Assembly (NCBI RefSeq): GCF_000756615.1
Contig: NZ_CP009288.1
Span: forward strand, 496,001-560,000
Length of the DNA: 64,000 nt
Source: Paenibacillus durus
Lineage (GTDB): Bacteria; Bacillota; Bacilli; Paenibacillales; Paenibacillaceae
Reading direction: 5' to 3'
The notes beneath the pieces are model-generated. The model was not told the DNA's origin. It saw nothing but the letters and a program-made list of their open reading frames with translations, and ran no database searches. This document shows, piece by piece, positions 1-8,069 of the stretch (its first letter is position 1; each line of letters starts with the position of its first letter). A program made the translations under genes and the position numbers.

Positions 1-630
1 GATGTAATAGCTGAAGTCCAGCGTCTCCGCATCCAGCGGATAGAAATCTTCGCCAAGCTCGGCTTTGAGCTGTTTGCCTATCTCAATCAATTGATCATAG
101 GTGATTTCCTGCCCGGGTCCTTTGATGCCCGTCTGCTGGAATACCTTGGGATCATAAATCAATGCAGGTGCGTTAACGCCGAGTGAAATACCGTACAGCG
201 CATTGTTGATTTTGCCTGGATCGGCGTACACGCTGTCCACATCGCTCAAATTGATCGTACCCTTCTTCACAAAAGCATCCAGTGGTTCAAGCAGCTTGCG
301 CATGGAATAATCGGCAATCATACTGTAGTCCATCTGAAGCACGTCAGGAAAATCCTGGTCTGCCGCTTTCATGGCCAATTGATCCCAATACCCCGATAAC
401 GGTACGGTGGAGCCTTCGATTTTAATTTCGGGATGCTGCTCTTCGAACAGCTTGATGACCGCTTCTGTTCTTTTCTGCCGATCTTCCGACCCCCACCAGA
501 AGACTTTCAGTGTGATGCTGGTATCCTCCGTCTTGTGTTCTTCAACGGTTTTGTTGGAACATCCTGCGACAATTAAAGCCAGGCTAGCCAAAATCATTAT
601 GAAGATGCGTGTCCATGCATACTTCTTCAC
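1..630 (-). CDS. Extracellular sugar-binding lipoprotein, C-terminus outside window
   Basis: This is the N-terminal 210 residues of a family 1 solute-binding protein, the substrate-capturing lipoprotein of an ABC sugar importer. The frame stays open from a GTG at 630 to the window edge. The GTG is preceded by GGGGGTAA. The product begins VKKYAWTRIF and reaches a lipobox, LIVAGC, so it should be lipidated at the cysteine and anchored outside the membrane. Further on it has FWWGSEDRQKRTEAVIKLFE and YWDQLAMKAA, typical of this family. The rest of the gene and any permeases lie left of position 1. The substrate cannot be told. Confidence 0.9.
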   Translation of the reverse strand, partial: MKKYAWTRIFIMILASLALIVAGCSNKTVEEHKTEDTSITLKVFWWGSEDRQKRTEAVIKLFEEQHPEIKIEGSTVPLSGYWDQLAMKAADQDFPDVLQMDYSMIADYSMRKLLEPLDAFVKKGTINLSDVDSVYADPGKINNALYGISLGVNAPALIYDPKVFQQTGIKGPGQEITYDQLIEIGKQLKAELGEDFYPLDAETLDFSYYI

Positions 631-904
631 CCGTTTACCCCCCAAAAAGATAAATGACAAACTGTTATATATATCGGAATCCGCCAGGCTAAATTGTATC
701 AAGCATAATTTGGAAAATGGCGATGGAGGATATCATGACGTGCATGGCCGTGTACACTGTGAAGGGAAGTGAGAGGTTCAGTGTTCAGGCGGATTTTACT
801 CGTAGAGAGTAGGGGCTCAGTGCGGTAAAAGCAGGGCGGCCCGCCGCCGGTTAAACACCGGGAGCAGGCCGCCGAATGATGTCATATGAGGTTAATCCGA
901 GTGT

Positions 905-1711
905 TCAATTACTAACCAGCTTACGGTACCTATATATATCGCCGCCAGATTTACTAACATGATAAAACGGCTCAAAGCCTCTTTTTATTAATTCTTCATC
1001 GGCTTCTCTTTTCCTATTATCTTCCCCGATGCAATCAATAATGTAACCACCGTTCTTAACAACTCTTGACAGTTCAGCAATCTCAAGGTCATAATTGTCG
1101 CCCACTACATGCCCCGACATAACAATATCGAAGGAATTATCCTCATAAGGGATTTGCTCGATCGTGCCATCTACGACTACAACATTATTAATATTCTCAC
1201 GTTTGATTTTATCCCGCATGTACTCCCTCAGCATATCGGTAGGTTCGCTTGCATAAACACGCTTCGCCTTTTCTGCTGCGGCAAAAGCAAGCCTTCCTGT
1301 ACCGCTTCCCAGATCGAGAACTACCTTGTCCGTAAAATCTGCAAGTTCAAATAGTAACTGTTTGTCCCAGTCGTAAATATAATCGCAATTTTGGTTCATA
1401 ATGCCGGGATAAACATAAACGACCGAAGTTTCCATTGCGTGAATTACAAATACCTCTGCTTTTCGAATTTCATGAGGTGTAAGATTTTTGGGCGCCTTTG
1501 CAATCATTTGTTCAATCGAAGGCTTGCTTTCAGGACTTTTATGAGCAAAGTACCACGCTACTGAGGGGTTATATGCTAAAGCTATGCCCAAGTTATCGCA
1601 AAACTCATCCCATCCAACATACTTGTTGCATATCATTCGAACAATCCATCTGTCCATTAATAAAAAGCTGTTAAAAGAAAACTCCTCTGCGTTGATCCAG
1701 TTAAATGACAT
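905..1711 (-). CDS. Class I SAM-dependent methyltransferase
   Basis: The 268-residue product carries a SAM-binding motif I, VVLDLGSGTGR, at about residues 130-140, then a post-I acidic residue (YASEPTDM) and motif IV-like SFDIVMSGHVVGDN. That is the Rossmann-type Methyltransf_11/25 fold. The first 125 residues form an extra N-terminal region of unknown role. The start ATG at 1711 has GGAGG 11 bases upstream. The substrate is unknown: no partner gene is adjacent, and the neighbouring sigma genes read the other way. Confidence 0.85.
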   Translation of the reverse strand: MSFNWINAEEFSFNSFLLMDRWIVRMICNKYVGWDEFCDNLGIALAYNPSVAWYFAHKSPESKPSIEQMIAKAPKNLTPHEIRKAEVFVIHAMETSVVYVYPGIMNQNCDYIYDWDKQLLFELADFTDKVVLDLGSGTGRLAFAAAEKAKRVYASEPTDMLREYMRDKIKRENINNVVVVDGTIEQIPYEDNSFDIVMSGHVVGDNYDLEIAELSRVVKNGGYIIDCIGEDNRKREADEELIKRGFEPFYHVSKSGGDIYRYRKLVSN

Positions 1712-1901
1712 AGTAAACTAATCCTCCATTTTTTGGGAGAGTTAAAGTATAGTCACCCTCCAAGAAATTATGCGAGCGGACAATTTTGTATTTATCATCT
1801 GACATCATCCTTTCATCAGTATTTAATGGAGCTGGAAAATAACTAAAAATCAAGAAAAAGTTGTTCACTATGATTATAAATGGCACAAATTTTATTATCA
1901 A
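1701..1901 (-). CDS. Small unrecognised ORF overlapping the methyltransferase start
   Basis: A 66-codon AT-rich frame with a hydrophobic start (IIKFVPFIIIVNNFFLIF) overlaps the methyltransferase start by 11 bases. Its last codons contain that gene's ribosome site, so translation could be coupled. The second half, after the double Met, ends KNGGLVYYVI. I do not recognise a family. No strong ribosome site precedes its first ATG. It may be a chance frame or the tail of a decayed gene. Confidence 0.2.
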   Translation of the reverse strand: MIIKFVPFIIIVNNFFLIFSYFPAPLNTDERMMSDDKYKIVRSHNFLEGDYTLTLPKNGGLVYYVI

Positions 1902-1981
1902 TGAAAGTTCTTTTATAACTATGCTGCCCGTTAACGTAATAAAGGTGCCGATAATTATCTTCTGGAGAATTTATAGAGAAG

Positions 1982-2473
1982 GTGTCCCTTTGGGCTCGCT
2001 TCGTTTGTGAACAAGAGGCGGAAGACGCCGTTCAGGACATTCTGGTCAAGGCATTTGAGAAAATCAACATGTACAAGCCGACTGTCAGTTTCTCCTCTTG
2101 GCTGTATAAAATGGCTTATCATCACTGCCTGAACTTGATCCACCGAAAGAAATTGCAACAAAAATTTAAGGTCGGTCTGTTCACCCCAAACATGACCACT
2201 GACAGCGCTGCACAGGTTATAGAGCGTCAACTTTTCAGTGAACCGCTCAGCCGGGCGCTGGACAAACTGACAGCGGAGGAGCGGACCCTGCTGGTGCTGC
2301 GAATTTTTGAGGAAAAGTCTTTTGATGAGATCGGTGAAATAATGAACAAAAGCCAGGAAGCAGTCAAGAAAAAATACGGCAGAACGAAAACAAAGCTCAA
2401 AAAAATAATGGACCATATGAAGGAGGAAGAAAAATGCGTGAGTTACAACACACTCTTCAAGACAAAAGCCTGA
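1982..2473 (+). pseudogene. ECF-type sigma factor, probably truncated or frameshifted at the N-terminus
   Basis: The product is an extracytoplasmic-function sigma factor: region 2 (EAEDAVQDILVKAFEKI, then FSSWLYKMAYHHCLNLIHRK) and region 4 (LDKLTAEERTLLVLRIFEEK, then FDEIGEIMNKSQEAVKKK). It would direct RNA polymerase to a small regulon and is normally held by the anti-sigma factor encoded next. The only in-frame start is a GTG at 1982, which leaves out the first 15-25 residues of region 2. Just upstream another frame reads FWRIYREGV, which matches the expected missing part. A one-base shift near 1980 therefore probably split the gene. Region 4 looks intact. Confidence 0.65.
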
Positions 2474-2477
2474 AAAA

Positions 2478-3462
2478 ATGGATTTGCTTCCGGAAAAAGC
2501 GTTAAGAATCCAAGCTTTTGATGTCACGGACAAAGTTATGGACCAGGTCTATCAGAAGGGACAACGAAAAGCAGGATTGACTGCCAAGATGCGCCTGCGG
2601 CCAGGTATCTCCGCCCCCGTTATGATCACGTTCTTTGTTTTGAGTGCCTCTGTGACCGGATACGCGGCTTCGAAATACCTTGAATTCCGCAACAGCAAGG
2701 GCGATGTCGTATTAAATACGGCTAAAGCTGAGGAACCAACGGATTTCTCTAAACAATATACACAATTGTATTGGATGTACAGCCAGCAGGTAAAAGACCG
2801 GCTTCAGCCGGGAGTATGCCGCCTATTACGTTAAGGATGATTTTTTTAATAACGCAGATCAGTGGCATCCGGTCAAATTCGAATACAAATGGGTTGAATT
2901 CTCAAGCTTCAGCAGCCTGCAGGATGAAATCAAACGAACGCAGGCGCCGCTCTTGAATAATCCTTCTCATCTGCCGGATGGCTACCACTTTGATTACGGA
3001 TATGTATCTCCTGCTTATGGCATCATTTTCCCTGGACCTCTGAAAAATGCGGAGTACCGTACTTTAGCGGATGAACTCATCCGGAAATCCGAATCCGCTC
3101 CAGCAAGTGAAAAGCTGTTTATGAAGAAGCTGAACTGGAAGAAGGCGGACTTCACTTTAGCCCGATATGCAAAAGGGAAGGACTATGTGAATATTGCCGT
3201 CAGAACAGTCAACCCGGATTCCAAGCTGACGACTGTCATCCAGAATGATCAAAGTACGGCTGAAAAGCTGACGATTAAGGGAACCGAAGTATTTTACATC
3301 AACTCGAGTGAGACCAACCAGTCCACAAATGCACGCAAAAACTGGCTTGGATGGAAAGATGACAACAATCATTTACTCTACGAAATTTATGATAACCAGG
3401 ATAGTCAGCTGTCCAAGCAGGACCTGGTAAAAATTGCTGAGGATGTACTCACATCCCATTGA
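2478..3462 (+). pseudogene. Anti-sigma factor with DUF4367-like sensor domain, one frameshift
   Basis: The gene follows the sigma gene by four bases. Its first 110 codons (to about 2812) encode a short cytoplasmic part, one membrane segment (PVMITFFVLSASVTGYAA) and an outer stalk ending YSQQVKDRLQPG. At about 2811-2816 the frame is lost: the original frame runs to TAA at 2834, but the next frame carries on with EYAAYYVKDDFFNNADQW and stays open to 3462. Restoring one G in the CCGGGAG run gives PGEYAAYYVKDD, a smooth join. The outer domain is of the DUF4367 type seen on Bacillota anti-sigma proteins. It is either a true pseudogene or a sequencing slip in a G run. Confidence 0.7.
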
Positions 3463-3524
3463 TCCAGCCTGAATGAGCGGGTCGAGGAACCAAATTTGGA
3501 CCAAACCGAACATATTTCAAAATT

Positions 3525-3548
3525 GAAGCCTCGGAAGGCTTCTTTTTT
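3525..3548 (+). terminator. Rho-independent terminator after the sigma/anti-sigma pair
   Basis: A perfect hairpin, GAAGCCT-CGGA-AGGCTTC, is followed by TTTTTT. It lies 63 bases past the anti-sigma stop. Confidence 0.85.
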
Positions 3549-3576
3549 GTGGGCAGTATTTTTTGACCGTATCCCC

Positions 3577-3627
3577 TTGACGTTGGAAAAATAAGGACAT
3601 ATACTGTGTATATAGATATATACAGTA
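3577..3627 (+). promoter_or_regulatory. Sigma-A promoter overlapped by a YtrA-type operator
   Basis: TTGACG (3577-3582), a 17-base spacer and TATACT (3600-3605) form a near-consensus promoter for the ABC operon. A near-palindrome at 3602-3627, with ends TACTGT and ACAGTA around an alternating TA centre, begins inside the -10 box. That fits binding by the GntR/YtrA-type repressor encoded in the operon and would give autorepression. Confidence 0.75.
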
Positions 3628-3665
3628 AGCACACGTAATCAACATTTAAAGCGAGGTTAACCTTA

Positions 3666-4397
3666 ATGCAAACACTCAAAGATTCGTGGTTTATGATACG
3701 GGGGGATTACCGAGGGGATAAGCTGAGGATTCTGTTTCAGCTGCTGTTCTCCATCGTCTTCATGGGCTATCTCGGCGGGCTGACGGGCATGGTCATCAAT
3801 GACTCCATCGGTAATCATGAAAGAAAGGTGATCGCCGATTATTTGCTGCTTGCTTTGACACCGTTGCTCGGATTCACGTACTGCCGGCAGCACGCGATGA
3901 AATACTGGAGCGGAGATACGTATACGAAAATGCTGGCTTACCACTCAAGCCTGCCGATTCCAGCGAGCGTCATCCTATGTAAAAGAAAGCTGCAGTCCCT
4001 TACTTCATTCGGATTGAACGGAGTGCTGTTCTTCGGACTGGTGTACGCCATCAGCAATCATCTCAGGGACGATCTTTCGCCGCTCGGTTATATCGTTTTT
4101 GCCTTAACCTGGATTGGTTTCGGGTTTCTGCTGACAGGGCTGTACATTTTCATTGAATTCTCGTGCAGCGGCAGAACGTATTTCTGGTTTATTATGCTGA
4201 TGATGCTGCTCGCGTTCGGGACGGCCATGCTGGTAAAGTGGGCGGGCGGGAATCTGCTGTTATACAGCTTCGCCTGCTCGAAAGAATGGGGACTGCTGTC
4301 ACCCCTGATGTGGGGCACGCTGCTGGCGGGAACGCTCTCCGTACAACTGTTCTCCAAATGGACCATTCACAAGTTGAAGAGCCGTGATCTTGCATGA
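3666..4397 (+). CDS. ABC-2-like multipass membrane protein of the YtrA-controlled operon
   Basis: The 243-residue product has about six membrane segments, including LFQLLFSIVFMGYLGGLTGM, YLLLALTPLLGFTYC and FWFIMLMMLLAFGTAML. This matches permease subunits of YtrA-type ABC systems, though no conserved signature names a family. It is first in an operon with the YtrA-like regulator and two ABC ATPases, and probably forms the membrane part for the ATPase at 4845. Transcription starts from the promoter at 3577. Substrate unknown; related systems respond to cell-wall-active compounds. Confidence 0.7.
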   Translation: MQTLKDSWFMIRGDYRGDKLRILFQLLFSIVFMGYLGGLTGMVINDSIGNHERKVIADYLLLALTPLLGFTYCRQHAMKYWSGDTYTKMLAYHSSLPIPASVILCKRKLQSLTSFGLNGVLFFGLVYAISNHLRDDLSPLGYIVFALTWIGFGFLLTGLYIFIEFSCSGRTYFWFIMLMMLLAFGTAMLVKWAGGNLLLYSFACSKEWGLLSPLMWGTLLAGTLSVQLFSKWTIHKLKSRDLA

Positions 4398-4432
4398 TAA
4401 GGGCGGCTTGCAGGCGGAAGGCGGTGTAAGCG

Positions 4433-4840
4433 GTGTGGATACCGATTCAAATTGATGAAAAAAGCGCGGAGCCGCTGTACCACCAGATTGAAACGCAGCT
4501 CAGGTCACTGATTATCAGCGGCAATCTCATAGAAGGAACGCTGCTGCCTTCCATCCGGGAATTCGCCGGGGATTTGAAATGCAGCGTGATTACGGTTCGC
4601 CGGGTGTATCAGGACCTGGAGGGAGAAGGGCTGCTGCGGACGAAGCAGGGAACGGGAACCTTTGTCTCCCATGTCGGAGACGGGGCGAGGGAAGAATACA
4701 GGCGGGCGACGGTCCGCAAGGCGCTGGAAGCGGCGGTGGATGCCGGGCGCTCGGTACAGTTCGGCGAGGCGGAACTGAGTGCGCTTTTTCGGGAGATTGT
4801 GAAGCTTAAATACGGAGAAGAGGACGTAAAGGGGGAGTAA
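4433..4840 (+). CDS. GntR-family transcriptional regulator, YtrA subfamily
   Basis: The 135-residue product starts at GTG with the winged helix of GntR proteins: PLYHQIETQLRSLIISGNL, LLPSIREFAGDL, ITVRRVYQDLEGEGLLRTKQ and GTGTFV. It lacks the large effector domain of FadR or HutC types and has only about 50 residues after the HTH, which defines the YtrA subfamily. Such proteins repress their own ABC operon. The palindrome on the promoter at 3602-3627 is the probable binding site. It is second in the operon and ends four bases before the next start. Confidence 0.9.
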   Translation: MWIPIQIDEKSAEPLYHQIETQLRSLIISGNLIEGTLLPSIREFAGDLKCSVITVRRVYQDLEGEGLLRTKQGTGTFVSHVGDGAREEYRRATVRKALEAAVDAGRSVQFGEAELSALFREIVKLKYGEEDVKGE

Positions 4841-4844
4841 GCCT

Positions 4845-5774
4845 GTGGCGCAAATGGTGGTTGAACTGCGGAATGTCAGCAAAAAACGGAAGAGCAAAAC
4901 GATAGGTCCGCTTGATCTGACGCTGCCAGAGGGACATATTATCGCGCTGGTGGGACAGAATGGCTCCGGCAAAAGCACGCTGCTGCACATGCTGATGAAG
5001 CTTGCGTATCCGGACGAAGGGACTATTCTCTGGTTCGGCGGTAGCTTTGATGGAGGCCTGCCGCTGGAAGTCCGCCGGACCATCGCCTATGTGGCTGAAG
5101 CTCCGGCTCACGAAGAGGACCACTGGACGCCGGAAGAGGCCGCCTCTTTCCGCAGCCACTGGTATCCGGAGTGGGACGGCGGCTTTTTCCAGGAAATGCT
5201 GGATAAATTCGAGGTACCGCGAGGGTCTAGGCTCGGTAAAATGTCCAAAGGCGAGCGCCGGAAGTTCGAGATCGCGGCCGCGCTGGCCGCCGGGCCGAAG
5301 CTGCTGCTGCTCGACGAGCCTTCATCGGGGCTGGACCCTTTTGCCTGGAAAATAATGATTGAGACGTTCCAGCGCTACATGGATGAACGGCAGGCAACGA
5401 TCATCATTTCTACGCATATTGTTGAAGAAGTGCGCCGGCTGGCCGATTATATCGTCCTTCTGCATCATGGGAAGCTGCTCGGCATGGCGGAGAAAGACAG
5501 CCTGCTTGGCATGTGGAACGAAGTGTGGGTAGATGCGAAGGACGAAGAAGAACTGGCGGAGCTTGCGGCTGAGCTGCCGGAGGCGCTGGAACTGAGTATG
5601 CAGGCTCCCGGCATGGCGTCGATGATTACCTCCCGTTTGCCGGATTTAGAGAAACGCTTCGCACATCTGGGCGTAAAGAAGATCAAGAGCCGCAGTCTGG
5701 ATTTGGAGGAGATTTTGAGCTTGTGGACCATGGGACACCGTCCCGATCTTGTCGATCTAAGGAGAGGAGACTAG
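4845..5774 (+). CDS. ABC transporter ATP-binding protein, YtrB-like
   Basis: A GTG start four bases after the regulator gives 309 residues. Walker A is GQNGSGKST (about 37-45), the ABC signature is MSKGERRKF (about 133-141), Walker B is LLLLDEP (153-159) followed by SSGLDP, and the switch histidine is in ISTH. About 90 residues follow the ATPase core, as in ATPases of GntR/YtrA-regulated systems. It should power the membrane protein at 3666 or the later permease. Its stop lies three bases before the next gene. Confidence 0.9.
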   Translation: MAQMVVELRNVSKKRKSKTIGPLDLTLPEGHIIALVGQNGSGKSTLLHMLMKLAYPDEGTILWFGGSFDGGLPLEVRRTIAYVAEAPAHEEDHWTPEEAASFRSHWYPEWDGGFFQEMLDKFEVPRGSRLGKMSKGERRKFEIAAALAAGPKLLLLDEPSSGLDPFAWKIMIETFQRYMDERQATIIISTHIVEEVRRLADYIVLLHHGKLLGMAEKDSLLGMWNEVWVDAKDEEELAELAAELPEALELSMQAPGMASMITSRLPDLEKRFAHLGVKKIKSRSLDLEEILSLWTMGHRPDLVDLRRGD

Positions 5775-5777
5775 AGA

Positions 5778-6680
5778 ATGGAAGCACTAAAGCTGGAAGG
5801 TGTTGTGAAGCAGTACGGAGACAAAACGGCGGTGAATGGAATTACCCTAGGTGTCGAGCCGGGGGAGATCTACGGTTTGCTGGGGGCCAACGGCGCGGGC
5901 AAGACGACGACGATGCGCATGGTGCTTGGCCTGATTTATCCTGACGGAGGGAATATCCGGTATAACGGCAAGCCGTTCAGCAGCGAGCTTCAGTCCATCA
6001 TGGGCTACCTCCCCGAAGAGCGGGGACTGTATCCCAAAGTGAAAGTCAGCGAACAGATTATCTACCTTGCGCGACTTCGCGGCATGTCCGCTAGCGATGC
6101 CGACAAGAGCCTGCGTTACTGGCTGGACCGCTTCGAGGTGCCGGAGTACTATAACAAAAAAATTGAGGAGCTATCCAAAGGCAATCAGCAAAAAATGGGG
6201 TTTATTGCAGCCGTTGTACATAAGCCGCAGATTCTGATTCTTGACGAAGCCTTCAGCGGCCTTGATCCGGTCAACGTCGAGCTGCTTAAAGATACGGTCA
6301 GGGATCTTCGCGACCAGGGAACGAGCATCTTGTTCTCTACGCACCGGATGGAGCATGTTGAGGAGCTGTGCCGCCATATTACGATTTTGGACCGTTCCAA
6401 TACGGTCGTTCAAGGCGATATCCGCGAGATCAAGAAAGGCTATCCGCGGGAAGAGGTGCTGCTGCGCACCCCGGGTGAAGTGACCGGGCTTGACCGCATT
6501 TCCGGCGTGACCGCCGTGGAGCAGCAGGAGAGAGGATATCTCGTTCGGATATCCGAAATCGGCGCGGCTCAGCGCATTTTGCGGCAAGCGATGGAGCAGG
6601 GCGAAGTGGAGCATTTTGAACTTAAGGAACCGACGTTAAACCAAATCTTTATCAGAGTGGTGGGTGAATCTCATGAATAA
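5778..6680 (+). CDS. ABC transporter ATP-binding protein, YhaQ/NatA-like
   Basis: The 300-residue ATPase has Walker A GANGAGKTT (36-44), signature LSKGNQQKMGF, Walker B ILILDEAFSGLDP and switch FSTHRM. Its C-terminus ends in the DUF4162-type extension (FELKEPTLNQIFIRVVG). Length and layout match Bacillus subtilis YhaQ, which pairs with the YhaP permease; the same arrangement follows here. Its last codons overlap the permease start by eight bases, so the two are translationally coupled. Confidence 0.9.
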   Translation: MEALKLEGVVKQYGDKTAVNGITLGVEPGEIYGLLGANGAGKTTTMRMVLGLIYPDGGNIRYNGKPFSSELQSIMGYLPEERGLYPKVKVSEQIIYLARLRGMSASDADKSLRYWLDRFEVPEYYNKKIEELSKGNQQKMGFIAAVVHKPQILILDEAFSGLDPVNVELLKDTVRDLRDQGTSILFSTHRMEHVEELCRHITILDRSNTVVQGDIREIKKGYPREEVLLRTPGEVTGLDRISGVTAVEQQERGYLVRISEIGAAQRILRQAMEQGEVEHFELKEPTLNQIFIRVVGESHE

Positions 6681-7953
6681 GATGGGAACGATTATCGGAT
6701 TTACGTTCAAGAACAAGGTAAGAACGAAATCATTTCTTATAACAACGCTGATTTTGGTTCTGCTGCTCAGCATCGGAATGAATATCCCTTATTTTATCAA
6801 AGTGTTCAAGGGCGAGGATGGAAGCGGCAGCGCTCAAAGCCCGGGCGTTCACATTGCGGTCATCGCGGAGAATGGCAGCCGCGCGGCACAGCTTCTGCAG
6901 ACTTACGCGCAGCAGTCGGGAACGGGAGCGACGGTCGTTCCGTACGCTTCGGAGAATGACCCCAGTCTGAAGCAGGCTTTGTCGGACGGTAAGGTGGATG
7001 GATATCTTACCTTAACGGAGCAGAAAGGTACGGGGCTCGGTTCGGTCGTCTACCATTCCAAGGACGACAGTTCAGAGGAGCAGAGCTTTCTCCAGTCCGC
7101 TCTCCAGCAGGTTAACGCGCAGCTGATCGCTGGCGACCGGCTGACGCCGCAGCAGATTGCGGCCATGAATGCGCCGGTGCAGCTTGGCACAGAGAAGATC
7201 AGCGCCGACGGGGAATCGGCTGAAGGCAAATCCCATTCGTTAATCAATTATGTTATTGTCTACGTTCTGCTTATTCTGTTCTTTATGTCGATTATGATGA
7301 CCGGCAATATGATCGCGGCCGAAGTCACTTCGGAGAAGAGCTCGCGCATCATGGAGATCCTGATTACAAGCGCCTCGCCGCTGGCGCAAATGTTCGGCAA
7401 GGTGATCGGCATCTTCCTGGTCGGTCTGCTTCAGATCGCCATTATCGCGGCCGCCATCGCAGCTAACCTGATGCTGCCGCATAATTCGGGCGTTCTGCAG
7501 GATTTCAATCTCGACCTGGGACAGCTCAGCGTCAGCCTGCTGGTGTTCGGAATCATTCTTTATATTCTCGGCTACTTCCTGTACGCCCTGATGTACGCCG
7601 CCGTCGGCTCCATCGTCAGCCGCACCGAGGATCTCGGGCAGGCCGTAATGCCGATCATGATGCTCGGCTTCGTGAACTTCTACGTACCCCTGTTCAGCAT
7701 CTCAAACGCGAACACGATGCTGGTCAAGGTTACGAGCTATGTACCGTTCACCTCGCCCCTTAGCATGCTTCTGCGAATCGGTGTCGGCGACGTCGCCGTC
7801 TGGGAAATTATCCTGTCGCTGCTGATTCTGCTGGCCACAATCTTCGGCATGGGCTGGCTGGCCGCGAAGATCTACCGCACCGGCGTGCTGATGTACGGCA
7901 AGCGGCCGAGCATCAAGGAGCTGCGCAAGGCGATGAAGGCTTATAAGATTTAA
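6673..7953 (+). CDS. ABC-2 permease, YhaP/NatB-like
   Basis: The 426-residue protein has one N-terminal membrane helix, a large extracytoplasmic region (about residues 35-175), then five or six membrane segments. The segment around MTGNMIAAEVTSEKSSRIMEIL is the hallmark of the ABC2_membrane_3 (NatB/YhaP) family. Sodium or drug export is known for relatives; the substrate here is not shown. I chose the ATG at 6673 because GGTGG stands about 10 bases upstream. A GTG at 6664 is possible but overlaps that site. It is last in the operon, followed by a terminator. Confidence 0.88.
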   Translation: MNKMGTIIGFTFKNKVRTKSFLITTLILVLLLSIGMNIPYFIKVFKGEDGSGSAQSPGVHIAVIAENGSRAAQLLQTYAQQSGTGATVVPYASENDPSLKQALSDGKVDGYLTLTEQKGTGLGSVVYHSKDDSSEEQSFLQSALQQVNAQLIAGDRLTPQQIAAMNAPVQLGTEKISADGESAEGKSHSLINYVIVYVLLILFFMSIMMTGNMIAAEVTSEKSSRIMEILITSASPLAQMFGKVIGIFLVGLLQIAIIAAAIAANLMLPHNSGVLQDFNLDLGQLSVSLLVFGIILYILGYFLYALMYAAVGSIVSRTEDLGQAVMPIMMLGFVNFYVPLFSISNANTMLVKVTSYVPFTSPLSMLLRIGVGDVAVWEIILSLLILLATIFGMGWLAAKIYRTGVLMYGKRPSIKELRKAMKAYKI

Positions 7954-7976
7954 AATACATGTTTGATACAATTAAG

Positions 7977-8018
7977 AACCCTTGATACGTCAAAAACACT
8001 GATGTATCAAGGGTTTTA
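7977..8018 (+). terminator. Terminator of the ABC operon
   Basis: Arms AACCCTTGATAC (7977-7988) and GTATCAAGGGTT (8004-8015) pair perfectly, and TTTTA follows. Similar CCCTTGAT-type hairpins recur at 31702, 37108 and 62988. Confidence 0.85.
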
Positions 8019-8069
8019 TATATTGGTGAACAGAGTATGTCGGCGCGCCGAGTTCTTCGTCGGCTTTGT

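Noticed and set aside
838..880. GC-rich hairpin between the lipoprotein and methyltransferase genes as a terminator
   Set aside because: The pairing is irregular and no T run follows on either strand.
4505..5083. Minus-strand 192-codon frame over the YtrA-like regulator and the ABC ATPase
   Set aside because: It is antisense to two clear genes, has no family motifs and is explained by GC-rich third-position bias.
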